NCBI GenBank assembly: GCA_017998575.1
Contig: JAGOCV010000025.1
Span: 1-22,552, forward strand
DNA from: Burkholderiaceae bacterium
GTDB taxonomy: Bacteria > Pseudomonadota > Gammaproteobacteria > Burkholderiales > Burkholderiaceae
Length of the DNA stretch: 22,552 bases
Reading direction: 5' to 3'
In this document: in pieces, positions 6,782 to 14,824 of the stretch
Position numbering within the stretch: position 1 is the stretch's first letter
Layout: each line of letters starts with the position of its first letter
Position numbers and translations under genes: made by a program
The notes under the pieces: model-generated
What the model was told of the DNA's origin: nothing
The model's database searches: none
The model's input: only the letters and a program-made list of their open reading frames with translations

Positions 6782-7888
6782 ATGTCCACCCACCCGTCTT
6801 CGTCTTCCCCCCTTGCGCTCGACGGCATCACCGTGTTCGACGTGTCCCAGGGCGTCGCCGGCCCCTACTGCGGGCTGCTGCTGGCGCTCAACGGCGCGCA
6901 GGTCACCAAGGTCGAGCCGCCCGAGGGCGACTGGCTGCGCCAACTGGGCCAGCGCGTCGGCGATCACAGCCCGCACTCCTGGTACCTCAACCGCGCCAAG
7001 CGTTCGATCACGCTGGACCTGCGCAGCGAAGCCGGCCGGCGTGAGGCCGCCGAACTGGCGTCGGCCAGCGATGTCGTGCTGGCCAGCTTCCGCCCCGGCG
7101 TCATCGAACGCCTGGGCCTGCATCACGAAGCGCTGGCGCAGCGGCAGCCTCAACTGGTGCACTGCCTCATCTCGGGCTACGGCCAGCACGGCGCGATGGC
7201 GCAGCGCCCGGCCGTCGACGGCGTGCTGCAGGCCTTCTGCGGCTGGATGGACATCAATGCGACGGCCGACGGCACGCCGCGCACCTTGCCGTATTTCGCG
7301 ATCGACATGCTGGCGGGCCTGTACGCGTACCAGGCCGTGCTGGGTGCGTTGATCCGGCGCTGGCGCTTCGGCGGCGGCGCGAAGCTGGAGGTGAGCCTGA
7401 TGGAGGCCGCGGCCAGCTTCCTGGGGCCGCGCCTGCTGGAGATCGCGCGTGCGGGCGGCACGCCGCCGGCGCTGTTCAGCTCGCCCAACGGCGCCTTCCG
7501 CACCCGCGATGGCTGGTTCCTCGTGGCCGTGACGACGCAGGCGCAGTTCGTGCTGGTGTGCGAGGCCATGGAGTCACCCGACATCGCCACCGATGCGCGC
7601 TTCGCCAGCCGGCAACTGCGCATCGACAACCGGCAGGCGCTGGACGCCCTGCTGGCGCAGCGCTTCGAGCGGCTCGATTGCGCGCAGTGCGAGGCGCGCT
7701 TCGAAGCCGCCGGCGCCATGGGCGCCACCGTGTCGGTGGCGGCGCAGCTGATGCTGCACGAACAGATGCGCGCCGTGGGCGCCGTGGTGTCCGGCACCAC
7801 GCCCGCCGGTTCGTTGCCGATGGCCGCCATACCGGGCGCCGATGCCGCGCTGCAGCAGTGCGGCGCGCCGCCGCTGGCGGCCGCCTGA
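6782..7888 (+). CDS. CaiB/BaiF (type III) CoA-transferase family protein
   Basis: The 368-residue protein belongs to family III CoA-transferases, which move CoA between acyl-CoA and free carboxylic acids through an aspartyl thioester. It has the N-terminal LxGITVFDVSQGVAGPYCG block, the VEPPEGD motif (residues 44-50), NRAKRSITLDLRSEAGR, and FRPGVIERLGL. The segment YFAIDMLAGLYA, with Asp175, is where the family's catalytic Asp sits. The ATG at 6782 is chosen because homology begins right after it; an upstream extension would run into the remnant genes and across the terminator. Length is slightly short against the usual 380-420 residues. It converges with the IclR gene (24 nt apart). The acyl substrate cannot be told; it may serve the neighbouring acyl-CoA operon. 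Confidence 0.92.
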   Translation: MSTHPSSSSPLALDGITVFDVSQGVAGPYCGLLLALNGAQVTKVEPPEGDWLRQLGQRVGDHSPHSWYLNRAKRSITLDLRSEAGRREAAELASASDVVLASFRPGVIERLGLHHEALAQRQPQLVHCLISGYGQHGAMAQRPAVDGVLQAFCGWMDINATADGTPRTLPYFAIDMLAGLYAYQAVLGALIRRWRFGGGAKLEVSLMEAAASFLGPRLLEIARAGGTPPALFSSPNGAFRTRDGWFLVAVTTQAQFVLVCEAMESPDIATDARFASRQLRIDNRQALDALLAQRFERLDCAQCEARFEAAGAMGATVSVAAQLMLHEQMRAVGAVVSGTTPAGSLPMAAIPGADAALQQCGAPPLAAA

Positions 7889-7912
7889 TTCCCGCGCGCC
7901 GATCGCGAGCCG

Positions 7913-8695
7913 TCAGCGGCCCGTGGACGGACTGCGCCCCAGCGCGTCGCGCAACCGGCCCACTTCGCGCGCCAGCACCGTGAGCACCTCGTCCTGGTGC
8001 GGCGCGGTCATGCGCATCGAGATCGAGGTCACGCTCAATGCCGCCACCGGCACGCCCTGCGCATCGCACACCGGCATGCCCACGCCGGTGACGCCCGCGA
8101 TGGCGAAATCCGCCACGCGCGAATAGCCCTGTGCCCGGGCCTGCGCCACCATCGTGCCGAGATTGCCGGCCGTCAGGCCGCCATGGTGCGGCAGCCGGTT
8201 GGCATTGCGCTCGATGACCGCATTGCGGTCTTTCTCGGGCAGCCAGGCCAGCAACGCCAGCCCGCCGGCGCCCACGCCCATGGGCTGGCGGTTGCCCACC
8301 TCCACTGAAAACACCTTGACGGGATAGGCGCCGGTGCGGCGGTCCAGGCAGAACGAATCGGGCCCGCTGCGCACGACGAGGAAGACGGTGTCACCGGTCT
8401 CCTGCGCGATGCGGTCGACGAAGGGCGCACACAGATCGCGCAGGTGGAAGTGCGTGGCGGCCGACAGGCCCAGCTCGTAGGCGAACTGACCGAGCACGTA
8501 GCGCTTGTCTGCCGCGCGCATGAGCAGGCCGCCTTCCACCAGCTCGGCGAGCAGGCGGTGGATCGTGGGGCGGCTGAGCGGACTGGCCTCGACCACGTCG
8601 GCCAGGCGCATGCCTTCCCGGCCGCCGCGCGAGACCAGTCGCAACAGTTCGATGGCACGCGCCACGGTCTGGGATCCGGTACTGGGGTTTTCCAT
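7913..8695 (-). CDS. IclR-family transcriptional regulator
   Basis: The 260-residue protein has an N-terminal winged HTH (residues 9-70: QTVARAIELLRLV, LADVVEASPLSRPTIHRLL, YVLGQFAYELG) and a C-terminal GAF-like effector domain (from about residue 80) ending with the typical GVGMPVCDAQGVPVAALSVTS block. The ATG at 8695 is preferred over an in-frame ATG at 8746, because the family normally begins a few residues before the HTH and GAGA lies a few bases upstream. It is divergent from the ten-gene operon starting at 8777, so it is the likely regulator of that operon; IclR members of this type often respond to aromatic acids. It converges with the CoA-transferase gene. Confidence 0.94.
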   Translation of the reverse strand: MENPSTGSQTVARAIELLRLVSRGGREGMRLADVVEASPLSRPTIHRLLAELVEGGLLMRAADKRYVLGQFAYELGLSAATHFHLRDLCAPFVDRIAQETGDTVFLVVRSGPDSFCLDRRTGAYPVKVFSVEVGNRQPMGVGAGGLALLAWLPEKDRNAVIERNANRLPHHGGLTAGNLGTMVAQARAQGYSRVADFAIAGVTGVGMPVCDAQGVPVAALSVTSISMRMTAPHQDEVLTVLAREVGRLRDALGRSPSTGR

Positions 8696-8776
8696 GAATT
8701 CTCGATATGTGGACAAAACGGCGCAATTTTCGCCCATGAAAACCATAATTCAGACATTCAGCGAGAAAAACCTGCA
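8696..8776. promoter_or_regulatory. divergent IclR / operon promoter region
   Basis: This 81-nt spacer is clearly richer in A and T than the surroundings. It holds an inverted repeat TTTTC-N6-GAAAA (8727-8742), a wider pair GGTTTTC (8686-8692) / GAAAACC (8738-8744), a CATAAT box (8744-8749) that could be the -10 for the operon, and a direct repeat ATTCAG with an 8-nt period (8748-8753 and 8756-8761). GAGAAAA at 8763-8769 is the ribosome site for the GTG start at 8777. These are candidates for IclR binding; no -35 is convincing. Confidence 0.45.
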
Positions 8777-10018
8777 GTGCAAGACGTCTACATCACAGGA
8801 GCCGGCATGACCGCCCTGGGCCGCCATGAGGCCCGCTCCATCAAGGATCTGACAGCCGAGGCGGTCCACGCGTCGCTGGCGGATGGCGGCCTGGCGCTGG
8901 GGGATGTCCAGGCGTGCTGGTTCTCCAATACCCGCCAGGGCGTGCTGGAAGGCCAGCACGGCATCCGGGGCCAGGTGGCGCTGCGCGCCATGGGCGTGGA
9001 AGGCGTGCCCATCGTCAACTGCGACAACGCCTGTGCCAGCTCGTCCACGGGCGTGAACCAGGCCTTCGCGGCCATCCGCGCCGGCGAATGCGACGTGGCG
9101 CTGGTCGTGGGCGCGGAGAAGATGCATTACCCGGCGCAGCGCGAGCTGATGTTCGAGGCATTCCGCGGCAGCATGGACCGCGAACTGGCCGACCAGCAAC
9201 TGGCCCGGCAACTGTCGCTGTCCGCCGCACTGCCGCTGCCCGAGGGTGTGGTGGATGGCGGCGAGCGCTCGGTGTTCATGGACAGTTATGCGGCCATGGC
9301 GCGGCACTACATGCATCTGTATGGCGCCACGCAGCGGCAGATGGCCGCCGTGGCCGCCAAGAACCACTGGCATTCGCAGTTCAACCCGCTGGCGCAGTAC
9401 CGCCATCCGATGACGGTGGACGAAGTGCTGGCCGACCGGCCGGTGGCCTGGCCCTTCACGCGTGCCATGTGCGCGCCCATGAGCGACGGCGCGGGCGCCC
9501 TGGTGCTGTGCTCGTCCCGTGCGCTGGCACGGCTGGGCGCCGGTGCCCGTGCGGTGCGCATCCGCGCGAGCAAGCTCGCCAGCGGCGTTCGCCGCGCGCC
9601 CGACGACTTCGACCAGCACATCGGCCGCATTGCGGCGCGCCGGGCATTTGAAGCCGCGGGCGTCGATCCGAAAGACATCCACGTGGCCGAGGTGCACGAC
9701 GCCACGGCGTTCGCCGAGATCCGCCACATCGAGAACCTGGGCCTGTGCGCGCTGGGCGAGGGCGCGGCCCTGGCCGAGCGCGGAGAAACGCGGTTGGGCG
9801 GCCGCATCCCGGTCAACCCGTCGGGCGGACTGGTGTCCAAGGGCCATCCGATCGCGGCCACGGGCGTGATCCAGTTGCACGAGCTGGTGACGCAACTGCG
9901 TGGCGAAGCCGGCCCGCGCCAGGTGCAGGGCGCGCGCCTGGCCGCGGCAGAGAACGGCGGCGGCTTCTACGACGGCGAGGAAGCCGTCGCCGCCGTGACC
10001 ATCCTGGAGAAAGCATGA
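8777..10018 (+). CDS. thiolase family protein, SCP2-thiolase-like (1)
   Basis: The 413-residue protein is a thiolase-fold acyltransferase. The GTG at 8777 is chosen as start: it gives the first strand (QDVYITGAGMTALG) intact and has GAGAAAA upstream, while the first ATG (8807) would cut that strand. The nucleophilic cysteine is Cys86 in NCDNACASSSTG, and the loop GGLVSKGHPIAATG (His357) is present. The third motif reads EVHDATAF (His307), whereas SCP2-thiolases have HDCF, whose Cys is the second catalytic residue; here it is Ala. The C-terminal Cys-x-Gly motif of classical thiolases is also absent (NGGGFYDGEEA). It may be degradative in an altered way, a retro-aldolase-like or acyl-transfer enzyme. 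No DUF35 partner is present. First gene of the operon; its stop overlaps the next start as ATGA. Confidence 0.88.
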   Translation: MQDVYITGAGMTALGRHEARSIKDLTAEAVHASLADGGLALGDVQACWFSNTRQGVLEGQHGIRGQVALRAMGVEGVPIVNCDNACASSSTGVNQAFAAIRAGECDVALVVGAEKMHYPAQRELMFEAFRGSMDRELADQQLARQLSLSAALPLPEGVVDGGERSVFMDSYAAMARHYMHLYGATQRQMAAVAAKNHWHSQFNPLAQYRHPMTVDEVLADRPVAWPFTRAMCAPMSDGAGALVLCSSRALARLGAGARAVRIRASKLASGVRRAPDDFDQHIGRIAARRAFEAAGVDPKDIHVAEVHDATAFAEIRHIENLGLCALGEGAALAERGETRLGGRIPVNPSGGLVSKGHPIAATGVIQLHELVTQLRGEAGPRQVQGARLAAAENGGGFYDGEEAVAAVTILEKA

Positions 10019-11601
10019 CGACGATGCCGCAGCCCCTGGCCGATGTGGCGCCGACGCTGGGCGCGCTGATCGCCGATGCGGTGCGGCGCTGGCCCGCGCG
10101 CATCGCCTTCGTCGACGGCACGCGCGAGATCACCTATGCGCAGATGGGCCGCCGCATCGCGCAGGCGCAGGCGCGGCTGGCGCAGCTGGGGCTGGTACGC
10201 GGCGACGCCGTGGCGCAACTGTCGGGCAACCGCGTGGAGATGTTCTGCGTCATGGCGGCGGCCTACCTGGCCGGCCTGCGGTCGGTCACCTTGCACAGCA
10301 TGGCCAGTGCGGCCGACCATGCGGCCATCGTGCAGGACTGCGCGGCGCGCGTGGTGGTGTCGGAACAGGCGTATGCCGAACGCGCACGCGCGCTGCGCGC
10401 GGCCTGCGGCGGCGTGGCCCACTGGCTGTCGCACGACGACGAGCCGCCGCAGGGCGCGCAGAGCCCGGCACCGTTCTGGCGCGCGTCTCAAGGCGACGAC
10501 GACACGTTGCGCGTCGTCGATGCGCCCGACGATGTGATCCGCCTGGCCTACACCGGCGGCACCACGGGCCGCTCGAAAGGCGTGATGCTCACCAGCCGGG
10601 CGCTGCACGAGAACGCGCGCCTGTGGCTGGCGGGGCTGGCCTGGCCCGATGGCGTGCGCACGCTGTGCTCGGCACCGATCTCGCATGGCGCGGGCTCCCT
10701 GATCTATCCCACCCTGGCCCGCGGCGGCACGGTGGTGCTGCAGCGCGGCTTCTCGGTGCAGGCGTGGCTCGACGCGGTGCAGCGACATCGCATCCAGCAC
10801 ACCTTCATCGTTCCCACCATGCTGTATGCGCTGCTGGATGCGCCCGCGACGGCCCGCGCCGACCTCTCGAGCCTGCAGGCCCTGATGTATGGCGCAGCGC
10901 CTGCATCGCCAGCGCGCATCCGTCAGGCCCTGGCGGTGTTCGGCCCGGTGCTGGTGCAGAGCTACGGGCAGACCGAGGCGCCCAACACCATCCTCGTGCT
11001 CGACCAGGCCGCGCACGCGGCGGCCAGCGATGCGCAACTGGCCTCGGCCGGACGGCCGTTTCCGGGGGTGGAGGTGGAACTGCTGGGCGACGACGACCAG
11101 CCTGTCGGCCATGGCGAGATCGGCGAGATCTGCGTGCGCGGCCCGCTGCTGATGAGCGGCTACCACGGCCAGCCCGAGCAGACCGCGCAAGCGCTGCGCG
11201 CCGGCTGGCTGCACACGGGCGATCTGGCGAGGTGCGACGGCGAGGGTTTGTTCCATATCGTCGACCGCAAGAAGGACATGATCATCACCGGCGGTTTCAA
11301 CGTCTATCCGCGCGAGGTGGAAGACGTGCTCTCGGCCCATCCGGCCGTGGCGGCCGTGGCGGTCATCGGCGTGCCCGATGCGCGCTGGGGCGAAGCCGTC
11401 AAGGCGGTGGTCGTCGCGCGCGCCGGCGCGCAGGCCACGGCCGACGCGCTCATCGACTATGTGCGCGAGCGCAAGGGAGCCATCTGCACGCCCAAGAGCG
11501 TGGATTTCGTCGAGCAGGTCCCGCTCACGGGACTGGGCAAGCCCGACAAGAAGGCGCTGCGCCAGCGCTACTGGACTGCACAGTCCCGAGAGATCGCATG
11601 A
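10015..11601 (+). CDS. AMP-binding acyl-CoA ligase (1)
   Basis: The 528-residue protein is a full-length member of the ANL (acyl/aryl-CoA synthetase) family. It activates a carboxylic acid with ATP to an acyl-adenylate and transfers it to CoA, in the cytoplasm. Motifs in order: phosphate loop YTGGTTGRSKGV (179-190), the AMP-binding YGQTE (317-321), the ATP-ribose Asp402 in HTGDLARCD, hinge DRKKDMIITGGFNVYPREVE, and the catalytic Lys509 in TGLGK. The short size and motif style resemble medium-chain, aryl or cyclohexane-carboxylate type ligases, but the acid cannot be deduced. The ATG at 10015 overlaps the thiolase stop as ATGA and has GGAGA upstream; Met4 is an alternative start. The aldehyde dehydrogenase gene overlaps its stop. 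Confidence 0.94.
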   Translation: MTTMPQPLADVAPTLGALIADAVRRWPARIAFVDGTREITYAQMGRRIAQAQARLAQLGLVRGDAVAQLSGNRVEMFCVMAAAYLAGLRSVTLHSMASAADHAAIVQDCAARVVVSEQAYAERARALRAACGGVAHWLSHDDEPPQGAQSPAPFWRASQGDDDTLRVVDAPDDVIRLAYTGGTTGRSKGVMLTSRALHENARLWLAGLAWPDGVRTLCSAPISHGAGSLIYPTLARGGTVVLQRGFSVQAWLDAVQRHRIQHTFIVPTMLYALLDAPATARADLSSLQALMYGAAPASPARIRQALAVFGPVLVQSYGQTEAPNTILVLDQAAHAAASDAQLASAGRPFPGVEVELLGDDDQPVGHGEIGEICVRGPLLMSGYHGQPEQTAQALRAGWLHTGDLARCDGEGLFHIVDRKKDMIITGGFNVYPREVEDVLSAHPAVAAVAVIGVPDARWGEAVKAVVVARAGAQATADALIDYVRERKGAICTPKSVDFVEQVPLTGLGKPDKKALRQRYWTAQSREIA

Positions 11602-13382
11602 ACCAACGATTCACCCCCCCGCCACCCGCGGACCTGATGGGCCGTCACGCACAGCGCTTCGCCAGTGCGCAGCGCGCCTGCCGCGAACGCGGATGCTGGA
11701 GCCCGTTCCCCGACACCCCGGCGGGCTATCCCGACAGCGCCGCCGCGCAGGCGGCCGGCCGCGCCGCCTTCGAGTCCCACCTGGGCCGCACGTTCGCGCT
11801 GGACGACGGCGTGTCGCGTCCTGCGGCCACGGTGGGCGACGTGCAGCCGGGCGAGGAAATCTCGCCCTACACCCAGCAGGCGCTGCGCGTGTCGTATGCC
11901 CGCCGCGAGGTCGACGAACTGTTCGATGCCGCAGAGCGCGCGATGCAGGCGTGGTCGAACGCCGGCATCGACGCGCGCATCGGAACGCTGATGGAGGTGG
12001 TGGACGTCCTCTACCGCGAGCATCTCTTCGAGCTCACCCACGCCGTCATGCACACCGCCGGGCAGAGCTTCAACATGGCCTATGCCGGCTCGGGCGTCAA
12101 CGCGCTGGACCGCGCCATCGAGGCGCTGGTCTACGCCGAACAGGCCATGCGCTCCGTCACGCCCCAGGCGCAGTGGCGGCGCCGCTTCGGCAGCGCCGAG
12201 ATCGCGCTGGACAAGCATTACCGGCTGGTGCCGCGCGGCGTCGCCGTGTGCTTCACCTGCGCGAGTTTTCCCACCTGGAACGCCTGGCCGTCGATGATGG
12301 CCAGCCTGGCCACGGGCAACGCGGTGATCGTCAAGCCGCACCCGGCGACCGTGCTTCCCATGGCGATCTCGGTGCGCGTGTTCCGCCGCGTGCTGGCAGA
12401 GCACGGCTTCGATCCCGACCTCGTCACCCTGGCGCTGGACACCACCGCCGAACCCCTGGGCAAGGTGCTGGTCAGGCACCCGAAGACGGCCATCGTCGAT
12501 TTCACCGGCAGCGTGGCCTTCGGCCAGTGGGTGGAACAGAACGCCCACCCCGCGCTCGCCTTCACCGAGACGGCGGGCTGCAACACCGTGGTGCTGGAGT
12601 CGACCCATGACCTGGATGCCGCGCTGCGCAGCCTGGCCACCACGCTGTGCATGTTCAGTGCGCAGATGTGCACCAGCCCGCAGAACATCTACGTCCCGCG
12701 GGAGGGCGTGCGCACGCCCTGCGGCACCGTGCCGTTCGACGACGTGGCGCGCCGCCTGGCGCAGGCCGTGGCCGCCCTCACGGGCGACGACAAGAAGGCC
12801 GCCATGATCCTGGCCACCATCCAGTCGACGCAGACCCTGGCGCTGCTCGGGCAACTGCAGGCCGAAGGCGAGCGGCGTGGCGAGGTGCTGCTGGCCCCGC
12901 GCGCCTACCGCCATCCCGAACACCCTGCCGCGCGCACCAGCACGCCGCTGATGCTGAAGGTGGACACGTCGGCGCACGACCTCTATGCCGGCGAGCGCTT
13001 CGGCCCCGTCAGCTTCGTCATCGCGTGCGCCGATGCGCACGACGCGCTGGCCCAGGCCAGCAGCGACGTGAGCCGCCACGGCGGGCTCACGGCCTTCCTG
13101 TATTCCACGGACGAGGATTTCATCGCGCGCGCGCAAGACGCCTACGCACGCGCCGGCGCGCAACTCACCATCAACCTCACCGGGCCGATGCCGCTGAACT
13201 TCGCGGCGGCCTACAGCGACTACCACGTGACCGGCCTCAACCCCGCCGGCAACGCCAGCCTGACCGACCTGGCCTTCGTGGCCGGGCGCTTCCGCATCAC
13301 CCAGTGGCGCCGCCCCGTCGATGACGCGTCGGCGCCGGACGCAACCCCGAAGAAAGAGGAGACCCGCCATGGGCATCAGTGA
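11598..13382 (+). CDS. PaaN-type aldehyde dehydrogenase family protein
   Basis: The 594-residue protein matches the PaaN subgroup of the aldehyde dehydrogenase superfamily seen in Burkholderiales phenylacetate clusters. Signatures: RGCWSPFPDTP near residue 31, HAVMHTAGQSF (148-158), VPRGVAVCFTCASFPTWNAW (with Asn228), NAVIVKPHP (Lys246), FTGS (302-305), the general-base Glu324 in FTETAGCNT, and the nucleophile Cys358 in SAQMCTSPQNIYVP. It would oxidise an aldehyde, possibly a CoA-bound semialdehyde, with NAD(P)+. The PaaABCDE ring epoxidation genes and PaaG/J/Z are absent here, so a role in phenylacetate breakdown is not supported. The start forms an ATGA overlap with the ligase gene. The last 20 residues are charged and overlap the ribosome site and start of the next gene by 14 nt. 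Confidence 0.9.
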   Translation: MNQRFTPPPPADLMGRHAQRFASAQRACRERGCWSPFPDTPAGYPDSAAAQAAGRAAFESHLGRTFALDDGVSRPAATVGDVQPGEEISPYTQQALRVSYARREVDELFDAAERAMQAWSNAGIDARIGTLMEVVDVLYREHLFELTHAVMHTAGQSFNMAYAGSGVNALDRAIEALVYAEQAMRSVTPQAQWRRRFGSAEIALDKHYRLVPRGVAVCFTCASFPTWNAWPSMMASLATGNAVIVKPHPATVLPMAISVRVFRRVLAEHGFDPDLVTLALDTTAEPLGKVLVRHPKTAIVDFTGSVAFGQWVEQNAHPALAFTETAGCNTVVLESTHDLDAALRSLATTLCMFSAQMCTSPQNIYVPREGVRTPCGTVPFDDVARRLAQAVAALTGDDKKAAMILATIQSTQTLALLGQLQAEGERRGEVLLAPRAYRHPEHPAARTSTPLMLKVDTSAHDLYAGERFGPVSFVIACADAHDALAQASSDVSRHGGLTAFLYSTDEDFIARAQDAYARAGAQLTINLTGPMPLNFAAAYSDYHVTGLNPAGNASLTDLAFVAGRFRITQWRRPVDDASAPDATPKKEETRHGHQ

Positions 13383-14814
13383 CATCCCCGTCCTGCAGGG
13401 CGGTTTCGCGCCGGTCGAAGGCGAGCTCGACTGCGAACTCACCGACATCCAGGGCCAGGTGCCGGCCGACCTCAACGGCATGTACGTGCGCAACGGCCCC
13501 AACCGCCGTTTCGAATCGCAGGGCCGCTACCACTGGTTCGATGGCGACGGCATGCTGCATGCGGTGCGCTTCGACCATGGCCGCGTCTACTACCAGAACC
13601 GCTGGGTGCAGACCGAGAGCCTGCGCGAGGAAATGGCCGCGGGCACCGCGCTGTGGCAGGGCATCAAGGATCCGCCGCGCCGCGACCGTCCGGACATGCC
13701 GATGAAGAACACGTCCAACACCGACGTGAAGTTCTACGCCGGCCATCTGGTGTCGATGTGGTACCTCGGGGGGGCGGTCTACCAGGTGCGGCCGGACGAC
13801 CTGTCCACCGTGGGCAAGCTCGAATTCGACGAGCGCATGAAGAGCCTGCCGGTGTCGGCGCATTCCAAGGTGGACGAGCGCACGGGCGAGTTCCTGTTCT
13901 TCGCCTACGGCAAGGAGTCGCCCTACATGCACTACGGCGTGATGGACCGCCACGGCAAGCTGCAGACCTTCATGCCCGTGCAGTTGCCCGGCCCGCGCCT
14001 GCCGCACGACATGGCGATCACGCCCAACTACACCATCGTGCACGACCTGCCGCTCTTCTACGACATGGAGGCGTTCGCCGCCGGCCGGCACAAGCTCAAG
14101 TTCCACCACACGCTGCCTTCGCGCTTCGGCGTGATCCCGCGTCACGGCACGCCCGGGCAGATCCGCTGGTTCGAGGCCAGCCCGACCTACATGTACCACG
14201 TGTCCAACGCGTGGGAAGAGGACGACGGCGAGGGCGGCACCGAGATCGTGATGACCGGCACGCCCTTCCGCCTGCCGCGCGACTGGCGCGGCAACGTCGA
14301 GGTCGACCGCTTCCCCAAGATGCTGGCCAACCTGGAGCACGACTTCATGTTCATGGAGTGGCGCTTCAACCTGCGCACCGGCCAGACGAAGGAACGGGTG
14401 ATCGACGACATCATCAACCAGGAGTTTCCGGTCATCAATTCGTGGATGCAGGGCTACAAGACGCGCTACTCGTGGAACGTGCTGATGGGCCGCAGCAACC
14501 GCGCCGAAGACCCACGCTTTTGCGGCTTCGTGCGCTACGACCTCGAACGGGACACCTGCACCACGTACCACGAAGGCGTGGGCAAATGGTTCAGCGAGGC
14601 GCCGTTCGCGCCAAAGGACAACTGGAAGGAAGAGGACGACGGCTACCTGGTCGGCTTCATGTGGGACGACACGACCGCGTCTTCCTTCGTGACGGTGTTC
14701 GACGCCAGGGACATCGCCAAGGGACCCGTGGCCCGCATCCGGCTGCCGCAGCGCGTGCCCAACGGGTTCCACGCCACCTGGGTCAGCGCCGAGCGGCTGG
14801 CGCGCGGCTGGTGA
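13369..14814 (+). CDS. carotenoid oxygenase family (lignostilbene/apocarotenoid dioxygenase-like)
   Basis: The 481-residue protein has the seven-bladed propeller and the four iron-ligand histidines of the carotenoid cleavage oxygenases: His165 (SAHSKVDE), His213 (LPHDMAIT), His277 (YHVSNAWE) and His468 (GFHATW). The N-terminal MYVRNGPN and YHWFDGDGMLH blocks are typical. Family members use Fe(II) and O2 to split a C=C bond into two carbonyl compounds. In lignostilbene dioxygenases a Lys in an LALKE segment binds the 4-hydroxyl of the substrate; the matching stretch here reads VSMWYLGG (Trp131), closer to the LWEGG of carotenoid or apocarotenoid enzymes. So the substrate is probably not a simple 4-hydroxystilbene. 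The ATG at 13369 follows AAAGAGGAG and overlaps the previous gene by 14 nt. Probably the defining enzyme of the operon. Confidence 0.93.
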   Translation: MGISDIPVLQGGFAPVEGELDCELTDIQGQVPADLNGMYVRNGPNRRFESQGRYHWFDGDGMLHAVRFDHGRVYYQNRWVQTESLREEMAAGTALWQGIKDPPRRDRPDMPMKNTSNTDVKFYAGHLVSMWYLGGAVYQVRPDDLSTVGKLEFDERMKSLPVSAHSKVDERTGEFLFFAYGKESPYMHYGVMDRHGKLQTFMPVQLPGPRLPHDMAITPNYTIVHDLPLFYDMEAFAAGRHKLKFHHTLPSRFGVIPRHGTPGQIRWFEASPTYMYHVSNAWEEDDGEGGTEIVMTGTPFRLPRDWRGNVEVDRFPKMLANLEHDFMFMEWRFNLRTGQTKERVIDDIINQEFPVINSWMQGYKTRYSWNVLMGRSNRAEDPRFCGFVRYDLERDTCTTYHEGVGKWFSEAPFAPKDNWKEEDDGYLVGFMWDDTTASSFVTVFDARDIAKGPVARIRLPQRVPNGFHATWVSAERLARGW

Positions 14815-14824
14815 GGGCACGGCC

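Noticed and set aside
8696..8746. Alternative upstream ATG for the IclR gene
   Set aside because: The added 17 residues would cover the divergent promoter spacer, and the HTH needs no such extension.
11598..13382. Phenylacetate degradation (paa) cluster
   Set aside because: Only the PaaN-type dehydrogenase and a PaaI-type thioesterase resemble paa genes. The ring epoxidase, PaaG/Z/J/H and PaaK context is missing, so naming the cluster paa is not justified.
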